A stretch of 64,000 bases of DNA, taken from the NCBI RefSeq assembly GCF_019977315.1, contig NZ_AP024652.1, positions 2,108,001 to 2,172,000 of the forward strand, in the 5' to 3' direction. The notes beneath the pieces were generated by a model. That model was not told the origin of the DNA. It saw only the letters and a program-made list of their open reading frames with translations, and did no database searches. This DNA is from Arthrobacter sp. StoSoilB22. GTDB taxonomy: Bacteria > Actinomycetota > Actinomycetes > Actinomycetales > Micrococcaceae. Of the stretch, positions 1 to 8,945 are shown one piece after another. Position 1 is the stretch's first letter. Every line of letters starts with the position of its first letter. A program made the translations under genes and the position numbers.

Positions 1-65
1 GGACAAATACCGAGTGTTTAAACCTTTACTGGAGTCCGGCAGGGAGATGTTCTTGTATCCACAGG

Positions 66-79
66 AGTCCCTTAGACTC
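66..79. promoter_or_regulatory. possible DevR-type dyad upstream of the GAF sensor
   Basis: The sequence GAGTC-N5-GACTC (65-79) is an inverted repeat 42 bases upstream of the GTG start at 122. It fits the island's 14-bp box less well than the other copies, so its membership is tentative. The rest of 1-121 shows only a good ribosome binding site (GGGAGG, 108-113). Confidence 0.3.
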
Positions 80-118
80 GGCAAAGAAGTACTCTCGCTT
101 GGCACAAGGGAGGCATGA

Positions 119-1429
<1,311 letters not shown>

Positions 1430-1442
1430 GGTCCGCGCCACT

Positions 1443-1456
1443 GTGACCTTCGGCCC
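1443..1456. promoter_or_regulatory. DevR/DosR-like box upstream of usp
   Basis: On the minus strand this reads GGGCCGAAGGTCAC and fits GGGNC-N4-GNCNC. It ends 98 bases before the Usp start at 1555 and shares 12 of 14 positions with the box at 4563-4576. Confidence 0.5.
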
Positions 1457-1554
1457 TGTTCCCCGGTAGCCGTTCACGCCATTCTGGCAAGACTGCACGT
1501 CATAAGTTCAGGAACGCCAGAGCGCGATAACACCAGAGAGTGCCGGAGGACATC

Positions 1555-1998
1555 ATGGTAGGGAACACATCGCCAGGCAGGGTAGTTGTAGGTGTGGATG
1601 GATCGGAGGCATCCATTGAGGCGCTCCGCGAGGCTCAGCGCATTGCCGTCCCGCTGGGGGCGACCGTTGAGGCCGTTGCGTATTGGGATTTCCCGCCGGT
1701 TTACGAAGGCTACGTTGCCATGGGGATCACCGGTTTTGAGGAAGCGGCCGGACAAGTCCTGAACGAGTCAGTCGAAAAGGCATTCGGCTTTGACGTGCCT
1801 GACAACGTCATTTCGCATCTGGAACAGGGCCATCCACGGCAAGGACTGATCAAAGCAAGCCGCGGAGCAGAGTTGGTAGTCGTCGGCAGGCGCGGCCATG
1901 GCGGCTTCGGCGGTCTACTGATGGGATCGGTCAGTTCGGCCTGCGTCGCACACGCACAATGCCCGGTTCTTGTGGTGCACACCCCCGAAAAGGGATGA
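1555..1998 (+). CDS. universal stress protein, single UspA domain
   Basis: A 147-residue UspA-fold protein, presumably cytoplasmic and nucleotide-binding. It opens with the beta-strand VVVGVDGSEAS and carries the ATP-binding pattern G-x2-G-x9-G-S in GRRGHGGFGGLLMGS near the C terminus. I prefer ATG 1555, preceded by GGAGGA at 1545-1550, over the GTG at 1540, which has no ribosome binding site. It follows the truncated GAF sensor by 125 bases and has a DevR-like box at 1443-1456, so it is probably transcribed on its own. In mycobacteria Usp proteins are prominent DosR targets. Its partner or trigger is not evident from sequence. Confidence 0.88.
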   Translation: MVGNTSPGRVVVGVDGSEASIEALREAQRIAVPLGATVEAVAYWDFPPVYEGYVAMGITGFEEAAGQVLNESVEKAFGFDVPDNVISHLEQGHPRQGLIKASRGAELVVVGRRGHGGFGGLLMGSVSSACVAHAQCPVLVVHTPEKG

Positions 1999-2016
1999 TG
2001 AATGAGTGCTTAACAC

Positions 2017-2058
2017 GAAAGTGCGGGCTTGCCCGGGGGCCGGCAAGTCCGCACTTTC
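2017..2058. terminator. strong hairpin between convergent usp genes
   Basis: Arms GAAAGTGCGGGCTTGCC (2017-2033) and GGCAAGTCCGCACTTTC (2042-2058) pair over 17 positions with one G-U, around an 8-base loop. It lies between two convergent Usp genes and probably ends transcription from both sides. Confidence 0.8.
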
Positions 2059-2089
2059 AGTGCCCCGGGTTCGGGGTGTGATGGTTCTT

Positions 2090-2953
2090 TCAGTCGGAGT
2101 GCTTGACGGGGCTGATGCGCGCGATAATCGTGGGACACGGCAATTTGGTGAGAACCGCATGCGCCGTCGAACCCAACAAGAGGCGTTTGAAGGCGCCCCG
2201 TCCGCGGCTGCCAACCACCAGCAATTGTGCAGTGGCCCCGGCCGCGAGCAGTGCTTCCGCGGGCCGTGTGTGGGTGTCGAGGACCTGGTGCACCACCAAA
2301 TCCGGGTACTTGTCTGCCAATCCGGCGACGGTTTCGGCCAGTACAACGCGCTCCTCTTCCGTGATGACCTCAAAGTAGTTGGTGCGGGGTACACCGCGGG
2401 TAACCCACGGTTCCGGCGTGAGGAAGGCATGGAGAACAGTCAGCTCCTGGCCCTGACGGTCGGCCTCCGCCGCAGCGAACGCGACGGCCTGGGTGGACTC
2501 TTCAGAACCGTCCACTCCGACCACAATTCCTTTGCGGTTTGTCATGTCGTGCTCACCGATGACTGCAACGGGACAGCGCGCCACGGCAGCAACCTGCAAG
2601 GCGCGATCGGTCAGGGAACCGCCAGCCCAGCCATGGCCTGAACCAATGACCACCATGGCGGCCTTTTTGGATCTCTTGCCCAAAGCGTAACCGGCACCAC
2701 CCGAGACGAGGTCGGTGGTGACCTTGACGGTGGGTTCCATCTTGGCGGCCCGGTCCTTGGCGGCTGCAAGAAAGTTGATGCCGGATTCCCGGATCCATTC
2801 GTTGTACCCCACAGAATCGTACGCCCAGCGGTCGTCCACGGCGTGGACAAGCTGAACCGGCAGCTTCAAGGTGGCTGCTCGATGCATGGCCCATCCCATG
2901 GCAGCCTCGCTGCTGGGTGAATCGTTGACACCTACGACAATTGCTTCATTCAT
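2090..2953 (-). CDS. universal stress protein, tandem UspA domains
   Basis: A 287-residue protein with two UspA domains. The first (about 1-140) begins AIVVGVNDSPSSEAA and has a degenerate nucleotide loop (VIGSGHGWAGGS). The second (about 150-287) begins GIVVGVDGSEES and keeps the full G-x2-G-x9-G-S loop in GSRGRGAFKRLLLGS, so probably only the second half binds ATP. Start 2953 is chosen because it places the first strand at the N terminus; an upstream in-frame start at 3028 would add 25 unlike residues. It ends convergently with the first usp. A DevR-like box lies about 87 bases upstream, overlapping the stop of the hydrolase gene behind it. Confidence 0.87.
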   Translation of the reverse strand: MNEAIVVGVNDSPSSEAAMGWAMHRAATLKLPVQLVHAVDDRWAYDSVGYNEWIRESGINFLAAAKDRAAKMEPTVKVTTDLVSGGAGYALGKRSKKAAMVVIGSGHGWAGGSLTDRALQVAAVARCPVAVIGEHDMTNRKGIVVGVDGSEESTQAVAFAAAEADRQGQELTVLHAFLTPEPWVTRGVPRTNYFEVITEEERVVLAETVAGLADKYPDLVVHQVLDTHTRPAEALLAAGATAQLLVVGSRGRGAFKRLLLGSTAHAVLTKLPCPTIIARISPVKHSD

Positions 2954-3039
2954 GGCTGGGCCCGTTCTTCGTTGACGAGTTCCCCGGACCTTTGCCGGGG
3001 CCTTGTTGCCAGTTTGTACCGGGTTCATAGGACCGGTTA

Positions 3040-3053
3040 GGGCCGGAAGTCCT
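3040..3053. promoter_or_regulatory. DevR/DosR-like box upstream of tandem usp
   Basis: GGGCCGGAAGTCCT fits GGGNC-N4-GNCNC except for the last base. It is 87 bases upstream of the start at 2953 and touches the stop codon of the neighbouring MBL-fold gene. Confidence 0.5.
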
Positions 3054-4438
3054 TATTCCGGTGTGGCGATGGAGACGGTCTCTTGATATTCCGGTACACG
3101 GGCCTTCCACCCCAATTCGTATTTGATGCGGAGGCGAAGGGCTTCAGATGCATCCGGCTCTCCATGGGTGATGTACGTCATTCGTGGGGCTTGCGCGGCT
3201 GAATGCATCCATCGGAGGATGGCATCGGAATCGGCGTGTGCGCTGAAACCTTCCAATTGGACCACCTCGGCCCTGATCTTGACGTCCTGCCCATAGACCC
3301 TCAGTTCACGCGAACCTGCCGCCAGCGCTGCACCCCTGGTGCCGGCGGCCTGGTATCCGCTCAGGACAATCGCATTGTTGGGGTCATTGCCGTACGCCTC
3401 GATGTGATGCAGAATCCGTCCACCCGTCAACATCCCGCTTGCGGAGATGATGATCATGGGGCCACCCCTGAGGTTCAGGAGCTTGGAATCGTCCGCCGTC
3501 CGGGTCATGACGGCCACCCCGTACATATCCTTGAATTCATCCGGGCGCAGGCGGTGTTCGTCCGGATGCTTCTGGTACATATAGGAAGCGTCTATGGCCA
3601 TGGGACTGTTCAGATAGACGGGAATGTCCGGTATGGCACCTTTTCTGCGAAGCCTTGCCAACTGAAGCATGAGCGTTTCGGCCCGGCCAACGGCGAATGC
3701 CGCTACCAGAATCACTCCTCCCCGCTTGGCCACCCGGGAAATCACCTCGCCGAGTTCAACTTCCGGGCTGCTGGCTGGATGCGTCCTGTTGCCGTACGTG
3801 GACTCCGTCACCAACACGTTGGCTGCCTCCAGCTGCCGGGGAGGATACATGAGGGGGTCATCGTCGCGGCCCAGATCGCCGGTGAAATGAAGGGAGTTGC
3901 CGCCCACCCGGATCTGAAGCTGGGCTGCTCCTAAAATGTGGCCGGCGGGTACGAACGTGGCCTCGACGCCGCTGCCGAGGTCGAGGGGCTCATCGAACGC
4001 AACGGGGTGGAAGCTGTTGAGCGACTTCACGGCATCGGCCGCTGTATAGAGCGGCAAAGCAGGGGTGTGGATAGAGGACCCACGGTGATCGGCGTACCTG
4101 GACTCTTCTTCCTGCAGGTGTCCGCTGTCGGGCAACAGGAGTTTGCACAGTTCATTCGTCCCGTGAGTGGCGTAGACAGGACCTCTGAAACCATCCTTCA
4201 CCAGCTTGGGAACATAGCCCGTATAGTCCAGATGGGCGTGCGTCAGCAGGACGGTATCAATGGAGGCAGGGGATACTGGGAAGGGCTGCCGGTTCCGCAG
4301 GCGCAGCCGTTTGTAGCCCTGGAAGAGCCCGCAGTCCACAAGGATTCGAGTTCCGTGGAAGTCCACAAGGTAGCGCGAGCCGGTAACGGTGTCCGTTGCG
4401 CCAAGAAAGCGGAGCGTAGAGGGGTTTTTGGTGCTCAT
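3053..4438 (-). CDS. MBL-fold beta-CASP metallo-hydrolase (RNA-specificity type)
   Basis: A 461-residue metallo-beta-lactamase-fold protein with a beta-CASP insert and C-terminal RMMBL region, a family that usually cleaves RNA (CPSF73/RNase J-like). Visible motifs are THAHLDYTG (motif 2), PAGHILGAAQ (motif 3), FTGDLGRDDDP (motif 4), ASGMLTGG, GFSAHAD and THGEP. In motif 2 the usual second-metal histidine of H-x-H-x-D-H is tyrosine (codon TAT at about 4233), which could alter metal occupancy. The gene points away from the DevR-like regulator, with two strong DevR-like boxes in the shared 254-base promoter region. Such genes often lie in stress islands beside Usp and Pta genes. The RNA target is unknown. 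Confidence 0.85.
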   Translation of the reverse strand: MSTKNPSTLRFLGATDTVTGSRYLVDFHGTRILVDCGLFQGYKRLRLRNRQPFPVSPASIDTVLLTHAHLDYTGYVPKLVKDGFRGPVYATHGTNELCKLLLPDSGHLQEEESRYADHRGSSIHTPALPLYTAADAVKSLNSFHPVAFDEPLDLGSGVEATFVPAGHILGAAQLQIRVGGNSLHFTGDLGRDDDPLMYPPRQLEAANVLVTESTYGNRTHPASSPEVELGEVISRVAKRGGVILVAAFAVGRAETLMLQLARLRRKGAIPDIPVYLNSPMAIDASYMYQKHPDEHRLRPDEFKDMYGVAVMTRTADDSKLLNLRGGPMIIISASGMLTGGRILHHIEAYGNDPNNAIVLSGYQAAGTRGAALAAGSRELRVYGQDVKIRAEVVQLEGFSAHADSDAILRWMHSAAQAPRMTYITHGEPDASEALRLRIKYELGWKARVPEYQETVSIATPE

Positions 4439-4562
4439 GACGATGCTTCATCCTTAAGGCAGGGCACGGCTGGCTCCTTCTTGATGTCCGACGTTGCACT
4501 TTTAGCCGAGTGCTTCTGCGGGCTTGTTCTTCCAGCGTCGGCACATTGGACCGTTCTGGACA

Positions 4563-4601
4563 GGGCCAAAAGTCACGTGCTGATGAAGGGTCCTTGGACC
4601 C
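4563..4601. promoter_or_regulatory. tandem DevR/DosR-like boxes in the divergent MBL/devR promoter
   Basis: Two 14-bp dyads start 25 bases apart: GGGCCAAAAGTCAC (4563-4576) and GGGTCCTTGGACCC (4588-4601). The second is the core of a perfect 18-bp palindrome, AAGGGTCCTTGGACCCTT (4586-4603). Tandem boxes are typical of strong DosR promoters. The pair lies 92-130 bases upstream of the response regulator, consistent with autoregulation and with control of the divergent hydrolase. Confidence 0.65.
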
Positions 4602-4692
4602 TTGTGGCCAAGGCGCCCGTCAGCAAGAATTTGGCAGAGCCGCCCGCACAGGCCCCGGAGTATGCGGTCACCGACCGTCGGACAGGAGAGTC

Positions 4693-5388
4693 ATGGATCG
4701 CCGAGAAACATCCGGCCACAGGACCGATTCCCCAGGAGAACCAATCCGCGTGTTCATACTCGACGACCACGAATTGGTTCGTCGGGGGCTCCAAGAACTC
4801 TTGGAAGGTGAAGGCTTCGTGGTGGTCGGCATGTCCGGGTCCGCCGAGGAAGCGACGCGCCGGATTCCTGCGTTGCACCCGGACGTCGCTGTGCTGGACG
4901 CACGGTTGCCCGACGGGACGGGAATTGAGGTATGCCGTGACGTGCGTTCAGTTGACCCTTCGCTGAACTGTCTCATACTCACCAGCTACGACGACGAACA
5001 AGCCCTCCGCGGCGCCGTCCTTGCCGGTGCCGCCGGGTACGTCCTGAAAGAAATCGGCGGAATGGATTTGCTTGGCGCCCTGCGCAAGGCTGCCAGGGGC
5101 GAGTCGCTGTTCGATGAGGCCGTCAAGACGAGGATCATTCAGGGCCTCACGGAGCCGAAGAAACAGGATCCCCGAGTCTCGTCCCTCACACCACAGGAGC
5201 GCCGGGTCCTCGAGTTCGTTGGGCAAGGTATGACCAACCGCCAGATCGGAGAGGAAATGCTCCTGGCAGAGAAGACGGTCAAGAACTACGTCTCATCCCT
5301 CTTGGCCAAACTCGGGTTCGAACGCCGAACCCAGGCGGCGGTTTTCATGGCTCATTCTTCCGAAGAGGATGCCGGGAACCGGCACTGA
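4693..5388 (+). CDS. DevR/DosR-like NarL-family response regulator
   Basis: A 231-residue response regulator. The receiver domain (about 17-135) has the acidic pair in FILDDHE, phospho-acceptor Asp69 in VAVLDARLPDG, Thr97 and Lys119 in GYVLKE. A LuxR-type helix-turn-helix follows (about 165-222). Its recognition segment LAEKTVKNYVSSLLAKLG, and ERRTQAAVF after it, are almost identical to M. tuberculosis DosR, including the Lys, Lys and Asn that contact the DosR box. ATG 4693, with AGGAG just upstream, is chosen over an earlier in-frame start at 4510 that adds 61 unlike residues. It meets the full-length sensor kinase tail to tail with a 3-base gap, so the pair is not co-transcribed. It probably binds the GGGNC-N4-GNCNC boxes listed here (inference). 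Confidence 0.9.
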   Translation: MDRRETSGHRTDSPGEPIRVFILDDHELVRRGLQELLEGEGFVVVGMSGSAEEATRRIPALHPDVAVLDARLPDGTGIEVCRDVRSVDPSLNCLILTSYDDEQALRGAVLAGAAGYVLKEIGGMDLLGALRKAARGESLFDEAVKTRIIQGLTEPKKQDPRVSSLTPQERRVLEFVGQGMTNRQIGEEMLLAEKTVKNYVSSLLAKLGFERRTQAAVFMAHSSEEDAGNRH

Positions 5389-5391
5389 GGA

Positions 5392-7107
5392 TCAGGACAG
5401 CGGGACCGACCATGTTAGCGACGTCCCCTTGCCTGGTGCGCTGGTGACGCTATAAGTGCCATTCATTTCCGCTGCCCTGCGCGCCTGGTTCGTTAGGCCG
5501 TTCCCCGGCGCCGGATCCTTAAAACCGCATCCATCGTCCGCCACTTCAAGTGTCAGCCGGCCTTCGTGGACCGCCACGGAAATATTGACGGACGTGGCTC
5601 CTGAATGACGCGCCGCATTGCTGAGGCTCTCTGTGAGAACGGCCAGCAGGTGTTTTATGGTGGTTTCGTCGGTGAGGGAGTCAACGGGGCCGGCCAAGGT
5701 CAGATGCGGCGCGTAGGGCAAGGATTTGGCACCGGCTTGAATCGACTGAAGGATGCGGCCGCTCAACGGCTCGCGCTCGTGGGTACTGGCCTGAAGCGAA
5801 TAAATGGTGTTGCGGAGATCGCGGATGCTGGTGTCCAGCTCTTCGGTGACGGAGTCGATCCTGTTCAGAGCAGACTCGCCAGTGGTAAAACGCCGAAGGC
5901 TCTGAATACTCAACCCCGCGGCGAAAAGCCTTTGGATCACCAAGTCATGGAGGTCCCGGGCGATCCTGTCGCGGTCCGAGAACACCACTACTTGTTCCCG
6001 GAGCCTGTGAATCCGTTCGAGTGCCAGCGCGAGTGCCACATGCGAACCGAAGACCGCACCCATCTCCACATCCGTCTTGGAAAAATTTCCTGTACCAGGA
6101 TCACGTGCCAGGATCAAAAGCCCATGATGGGCTCCTTGGGCGGTGAGGTCGATGATGAGGAGCTTGGCTGGCCCTGCATGCCCGGCAATACCAAGGAGTT
6201 CCGTGGAGTCATCGAGGCAGAGCGGCTTCCCTTCTCGTCCCACTTCATGGACTCCGGCGGCATCCATTGGCAGTGATTTGCCAGCGAAATCATCTCCGCG
6301 TTCCCCTGCCGTGCCCGCGACTTCATACGCGCCTCCCGGAGAGGACGGGACCAGTATCAAGGCCAGATGGGATGCCGATTCCCGCAAAGCCCTGGCAGCG
6401 ATCAAGTTCAGCGCTGAATTCTCGGCCCGGTCCACCTGGTCACCACCGAGCATTCTCCCTGTGACGTCCATGCATGCTTCGAGCCAGGACGTCCGCCGTC
6501 GGGCGTCTTCATACAGCCGGGCGTTCTCGATTGCCACACCGGCCGCCGCTGCCAACGCCACGGCAAGGTCCTCGTCCTCCGGCGTGAAGTCCCCGCCACC
6601 GTCCTTCTCCGTCAGATAGAGGTTGCCGAACACCACGTCTCTCACCCGTACAGGAACTCCGAGGAATGACTTCATGGGCGGGTGGTGTTGGGGAAATCCG
6701 TAGGCCTTCGGGTGTTGGCGCAGATCGTGGAGGCGAAGCGGCACAGGCTCGGTGATGAGTAGGCCGAGCACACCGTGTCCGGTGGGGAGGGGGCCGATCC
6801 GGGTGGCCTGCTCGCTGTCTATCCCGACGGTGATGAAATGGCTGAGCGCGTTGTCCTCACCAATGACGCCCAAGGCCCCATAGCGGGCGTGAAGCAAGTG
6901 GCAGGCGGAGGTCACCACACGGTCGAGCACGGCCTCGAGGCTTAAGTCCTCCGCGACGGCCACAACTGCTTCGAGCAGACCCCGCGTTCTTTCCTGTGCC
7001 TGTAGAAGCTCCCCGGCGCGCCCAACGAAGTCCTTCAAAAGGTCTTCAATCGGAATCCGCGATTCAAGCTTCGGCTTGCGGGGCTCAGGAGTTTCGGATG
7101 GGTTCAC
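5392..7107 (-). CDS. DevS/DosT-like GAF sensor histidine kinase, full length
   Basis: A 571-residue kinase with GAF-A (about 55-205), GAF-B (about 210-365), HisKA_3 with His387 in [15 protein letters not shown], and HATPase_c (about 475-571) with an N box (ESLSNAARHSG) and G boxes (VADDGCGF, GNGLTNQARRA, GKGTSLTW). GAF-A keeps His142 in HHPPM, matching the haem ligand His149 of M. tuberculosis DevS, and Tyr164, matching its Tyr171, so it may sense O2, NO or CO through haem. It has no transmembrane segment. The GTG start has AAAGG 5 bases upstream. It is the likely partner of the convergent response regulator. A DevR-like box lies 37 bases upstream. Confidence 0.9.
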   Translation of the reverse strand: MNPSETPEPRKPKLESRIPIEDLLKDFVGRAGELLQAQERTRGLLEAVVAVAEDLSLEAVLDRVVTSACHLLHARYGALGVIGEDNALSHFITVGIDSEQATRIGPLPTGHGVLGLLITEPVPLRLHDLRQHPKAYGFPQHHPPMKSFLGVPVRVRDVVFGNLYLTEKDGGGDFTPEDEDLAVALAAAAGVAIENARLYEDARRRTSWLEACMDVTGRMLGGDQVDRAENSALNLIAARALRESASHLALILVPSSPGGAYEVAGTAGERGDDFAGKSLPMDAAGVHEVGREGKPLCLDDSTELLGIAGHAGPAKLLIIDLTAQGAHHGLLILARDPGTGNFSKTDVEMGAVFGSHVALALALERIHRLREQVVVFSDRDRIARDLHDLVIQRLFAAGLSIQSLRRFTTGESALNRIDSVTEELDTSIRDLRNTIYSLQASTHEREPLSGRILQSIQAGAKSLPYAPHLTLAGPVDSLTDETTIKHLLAVLTESLSNAARHSGATSVNISVAVHEGRLTLEVADDGCGFKDPAPGNGLTNQARRAAEMNGTYSVTSAPGKGTSLTWSVPLS

Positions 7108-7143
7108 CAGTACCTTTCGACGAACGTACGAGATCCTGCCTCG

Positions 7144-7157
7144 GGGCCGCAGGGCTC
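7144..7157. promoter_or_regulatory. DevR/DosR-like box upstream of the sensor kinase
   Basis: GGGCCGCAGGGCTC matches GGGNC-N4-GNCNC except one position, with half-sites GGGCC and GAGCC. It lies 36 bases upstream of the kinase start, the same distance seen for several other boxes here. Confidence 0.45.
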
Positions 7158-7206
7158 CTTTGATGCCAGACTACTCTGGCGCCTCTGAAGCGGCTACGGC
7201 GCATGT

Positions 7207-7220
7207 GGGCCTTTGTGCCC
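7207..7220. promoter_or_regulatory. DevR/DosR-like box upstream of PPOX-family gene
   Basis: GGGCCTTTGTGCCC has perfect GGGC/GCCC outer arms. It ends 35 bases before the ATG at 7256, mirroring the box on the other side of this divergent promoter region. Confidence 0.5.
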
Positions 7221-7255
7221 TGTTGTCCCGGCGCCACCAGACCTACGGTCTAACC

Positions 7256-7726
7256 ATGACGAACAAACCCACGGTTCCGGAAGCTGAGATCCTGGACAAC
7301 AAGCAGTGTTGGGAGCTGCTGCGCAGCGTCTCAGTGGGCCGCCTCGCAGTTTGGGCGCACGACCACCCCGACATCTTTCCCATCAACTACAAAGCAGACC
7401 ACGGCACGCTGGTCTTCCGCACTGGCGAGGGGAGTAAGCTCCACGCCGCCCTCAGCGCCACGCCTGTAGCACTGGAAGCGGACGGAGTCGACCCGAATAC
7501 GGGCGTCGCCTGGAGCGTCGTGGTCAAGGGAAAAGCAGAGAGCATCAAGCTGACCCAGGAAGTGCTGGACACTGTCGGTCTGTTGCTTTTCCCATGGCAG
7601 GCCGGGCGAAAAGACCATTTTGTCCGAATCGTTCCCACCTCGTTGACCGGACGCCGCTTCAAGGTGACCCCGCCGCTGACGTGGTGGAGTCCGCTCGACG
7701 ACGCCACCAGGGCGGGTTTGGAATGA
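7256..7726 (+). CDS. pyridoxamine 5'-phosphate oxidase-family flavin/nucleotide-binding protein
   Basis: A 156-residue single-domain split beta-barrel protein of the PPOX/FMN-binding superfamily. It begins with the family pattern ILDNKQCWELLRSVSVGRLAVW and contains DIFPINYKADHGTLVFRTGEGSKLHAAL, the typical cofactor-binding strand region. Proteins of this kind (such as Rv2004c-neighbour and Rv3131-type DosR members) bind FMN or F420; the specific reaction cannot be told here. ATG 7256 is chosen because the family starts close to ILDN; an ORF extension to 7076 would cross the divergent promoter. No clear ribosome binding site precedes it. It is a paralogue of the gene at 10819-11241. A short tandem repeat covers its stop codon. 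Confidence 0.82.
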   Translation: MTNKPTVPEAEILDNKQCWELLRSVSVGRLAVWAHDHPDIFPINYKADHGTLVFRTGEGSKLHAALSATPVALEADGVDPNTGVAWSVVVKGKAESIKLTQEVLDTVGLLLFPWQAGRKDHFVRIVPTSLTGRRFKVTPPLTWWSPLDDATRAGLE

Positions 7727-7748
7727 AAACCGGGTTTGGACTGAAAAC
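7713..7748. repeat. 18-bp tandem duplication across a stop codon
   Basis: Two adjacent 18-base copies, CGGGTTTGGAATGAAAAC (7713-7730) and CGGGTTTGGACTGAAAAC (7731-7748), differ at one base. The first contains the TGA stop of the PPOX gene; the second keeps an in-register TGA-like triplet just outside the reading frame. It looks like a recent slippage duplication. Confidence 0.75.
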
Positions 7749-7868
7749 ACAGCCAAGCGCCGCCGCCGCACGTCACGCCCCGGACGAATGCCGGAACGTG
7801 CTGGAGCAGAGCAACTGTGCCCGTCCGGCCATCCTGGTGGACGGACATCACAAGGACGGAACAACACC

Positions 7869-8936
7869 ATGAAGGCACTCGTTTACGGTGGCCCCGGAGA
7901 AAAGTCCTGGGCGGACGTGCCGGATCCTGTCATCCTGCATCCCACAGACGCAATCGTGCGTATAGACACCACTACCATTTGCGGTACCGATCTGCACATC
8001 CTCAAAGGGGACGTCCCTGCGGTCCAGCCGGGACGCATCCTGGGGCACGAAGGGGTGGGGACTGTCACCGATGTGGGGAGTTCAATCAGTGCGCTCCGCC
8101 CAGGAGACAGGGTGATCATCTCCTGCATCAAGTCCTGCGGACACTGCGGAAATTGCAGGAAGGGCCTGTTCTCCCACTGCCTCGGGGACGAAGGACAAGC
8201 CGGAACCGGCTGGATCTTCGGCCACCTCATCGACGGGACGCAGGCCGAGTTCGTCCGTGTTCCCTATGCAGAAAATTCCCTGCACAAACTGCCCCACGGC
8301 GTCACCGACGACGAAGCCGTGATGCTTTCCGACATACTTCCCACGGCCTTCGAAATCGGAGTCCAAGCCGGACACGTGGCCCCGGGAGACGTCGTGGCCA
8401 TTGTAGGGGCTGGACCCATCGGCCTTGCGGCCATGGCCACGGCCGGGCTCCACGGTGCAGCCACGGTAGTGGCCATAGATCCCGACGAGAGCCGGCTGGC
8501 CAAGTCCCGTGACTTCGGAGCCACGCACACGGTCAACCCCACCAAGCCCGAGTGGATTGCGGACGTTCTCGCCCTCACCGACGGGGCTGGTGTGGACGTG
8601 TCCATGGAAGCCGTGGGAATACCGGAGACCTTTGACATGGCCTTGCGCCTGGTCCGCCCCGGCGGGCACGTGGCCAACATTGGGGTCCACGGAAAACCCG
8701 TCCAACTTCCGCTTCAGGACCTGTGGATCCAAAACATCAACATCAGCATGGGATTGGTCAACACCAACACCACCCCGATGCTGCTTCGCCTGGTGGCCCA
8801 GCATAAGCTCCCCGCTGATAGGTTTGCCACCCACCACTTCGGCCTGGAACAGATCATGGATGCCTATGACACGTTCTCGCGTGCCGCGGAAACAGGGGCC
8901 CTGAAAGTGGTTCTGAGCCGAAAACCTCATGACTGA
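7869..8936 (+). CDS. zinc-dependent alcohol dehydrogenase (MDR family)
   Basis: A 355-residue medium-chain dehydrogenase. The catalytic zinc site is shown by CGTDLH near residue 38 and GHEGVG near 60. A structural zinc loop with four cysteines follows (CGHCGNCRKGLFSHC, about 92-106). The Rossmann motif is VAIVGAGPIGLAAMA near residue 177, and the acidic residue in VVAIDPDES suggests NAD rather than NADP. It resembles zinc alcohol dehydrogenases that reduce aldehydes or oxidise secondary alcohols. It probably forms an operon with the P-type ATPase gene 9 bases downstream. The ATG at 7869 has AAGGACGGAA upstream. Within a hypoxia-type island it could re-oxidise NADH (inference). Confidence 0.87.
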   Translation: MKALVYGGPGEKSWADVPDPVILHPTDAIVRIDTTTICGTDLHILKGDVPAVQPGRILGHEGVGTVTDVGSSISALRPGDRVIISCIKSCGHCGNCRKGLFSHCLGDEGQAGTGWIFGHLIDGTQAEFVRVPYAENSLHKLPHGVTDDEAVMLSDILPTAFEIGVQAGHVAPGDVVAIVGAGPIGLAAMATAGLHGAATVVAIDPDESRLAKSRDFGATHTVNPTKPEWIADVLALTDGAGVDVSMEAVGIPETFDMALRLVRPGGHVANIGVHGKPVQLPLQDLWIQNINISMGLVNTNTTPMLLRLVAQHKLPADRFATHHFGLEQIMDAYDTFSRAAETGALKVVLSRKPHD

Positions 8937-8945
8937 TCCGCGAAC

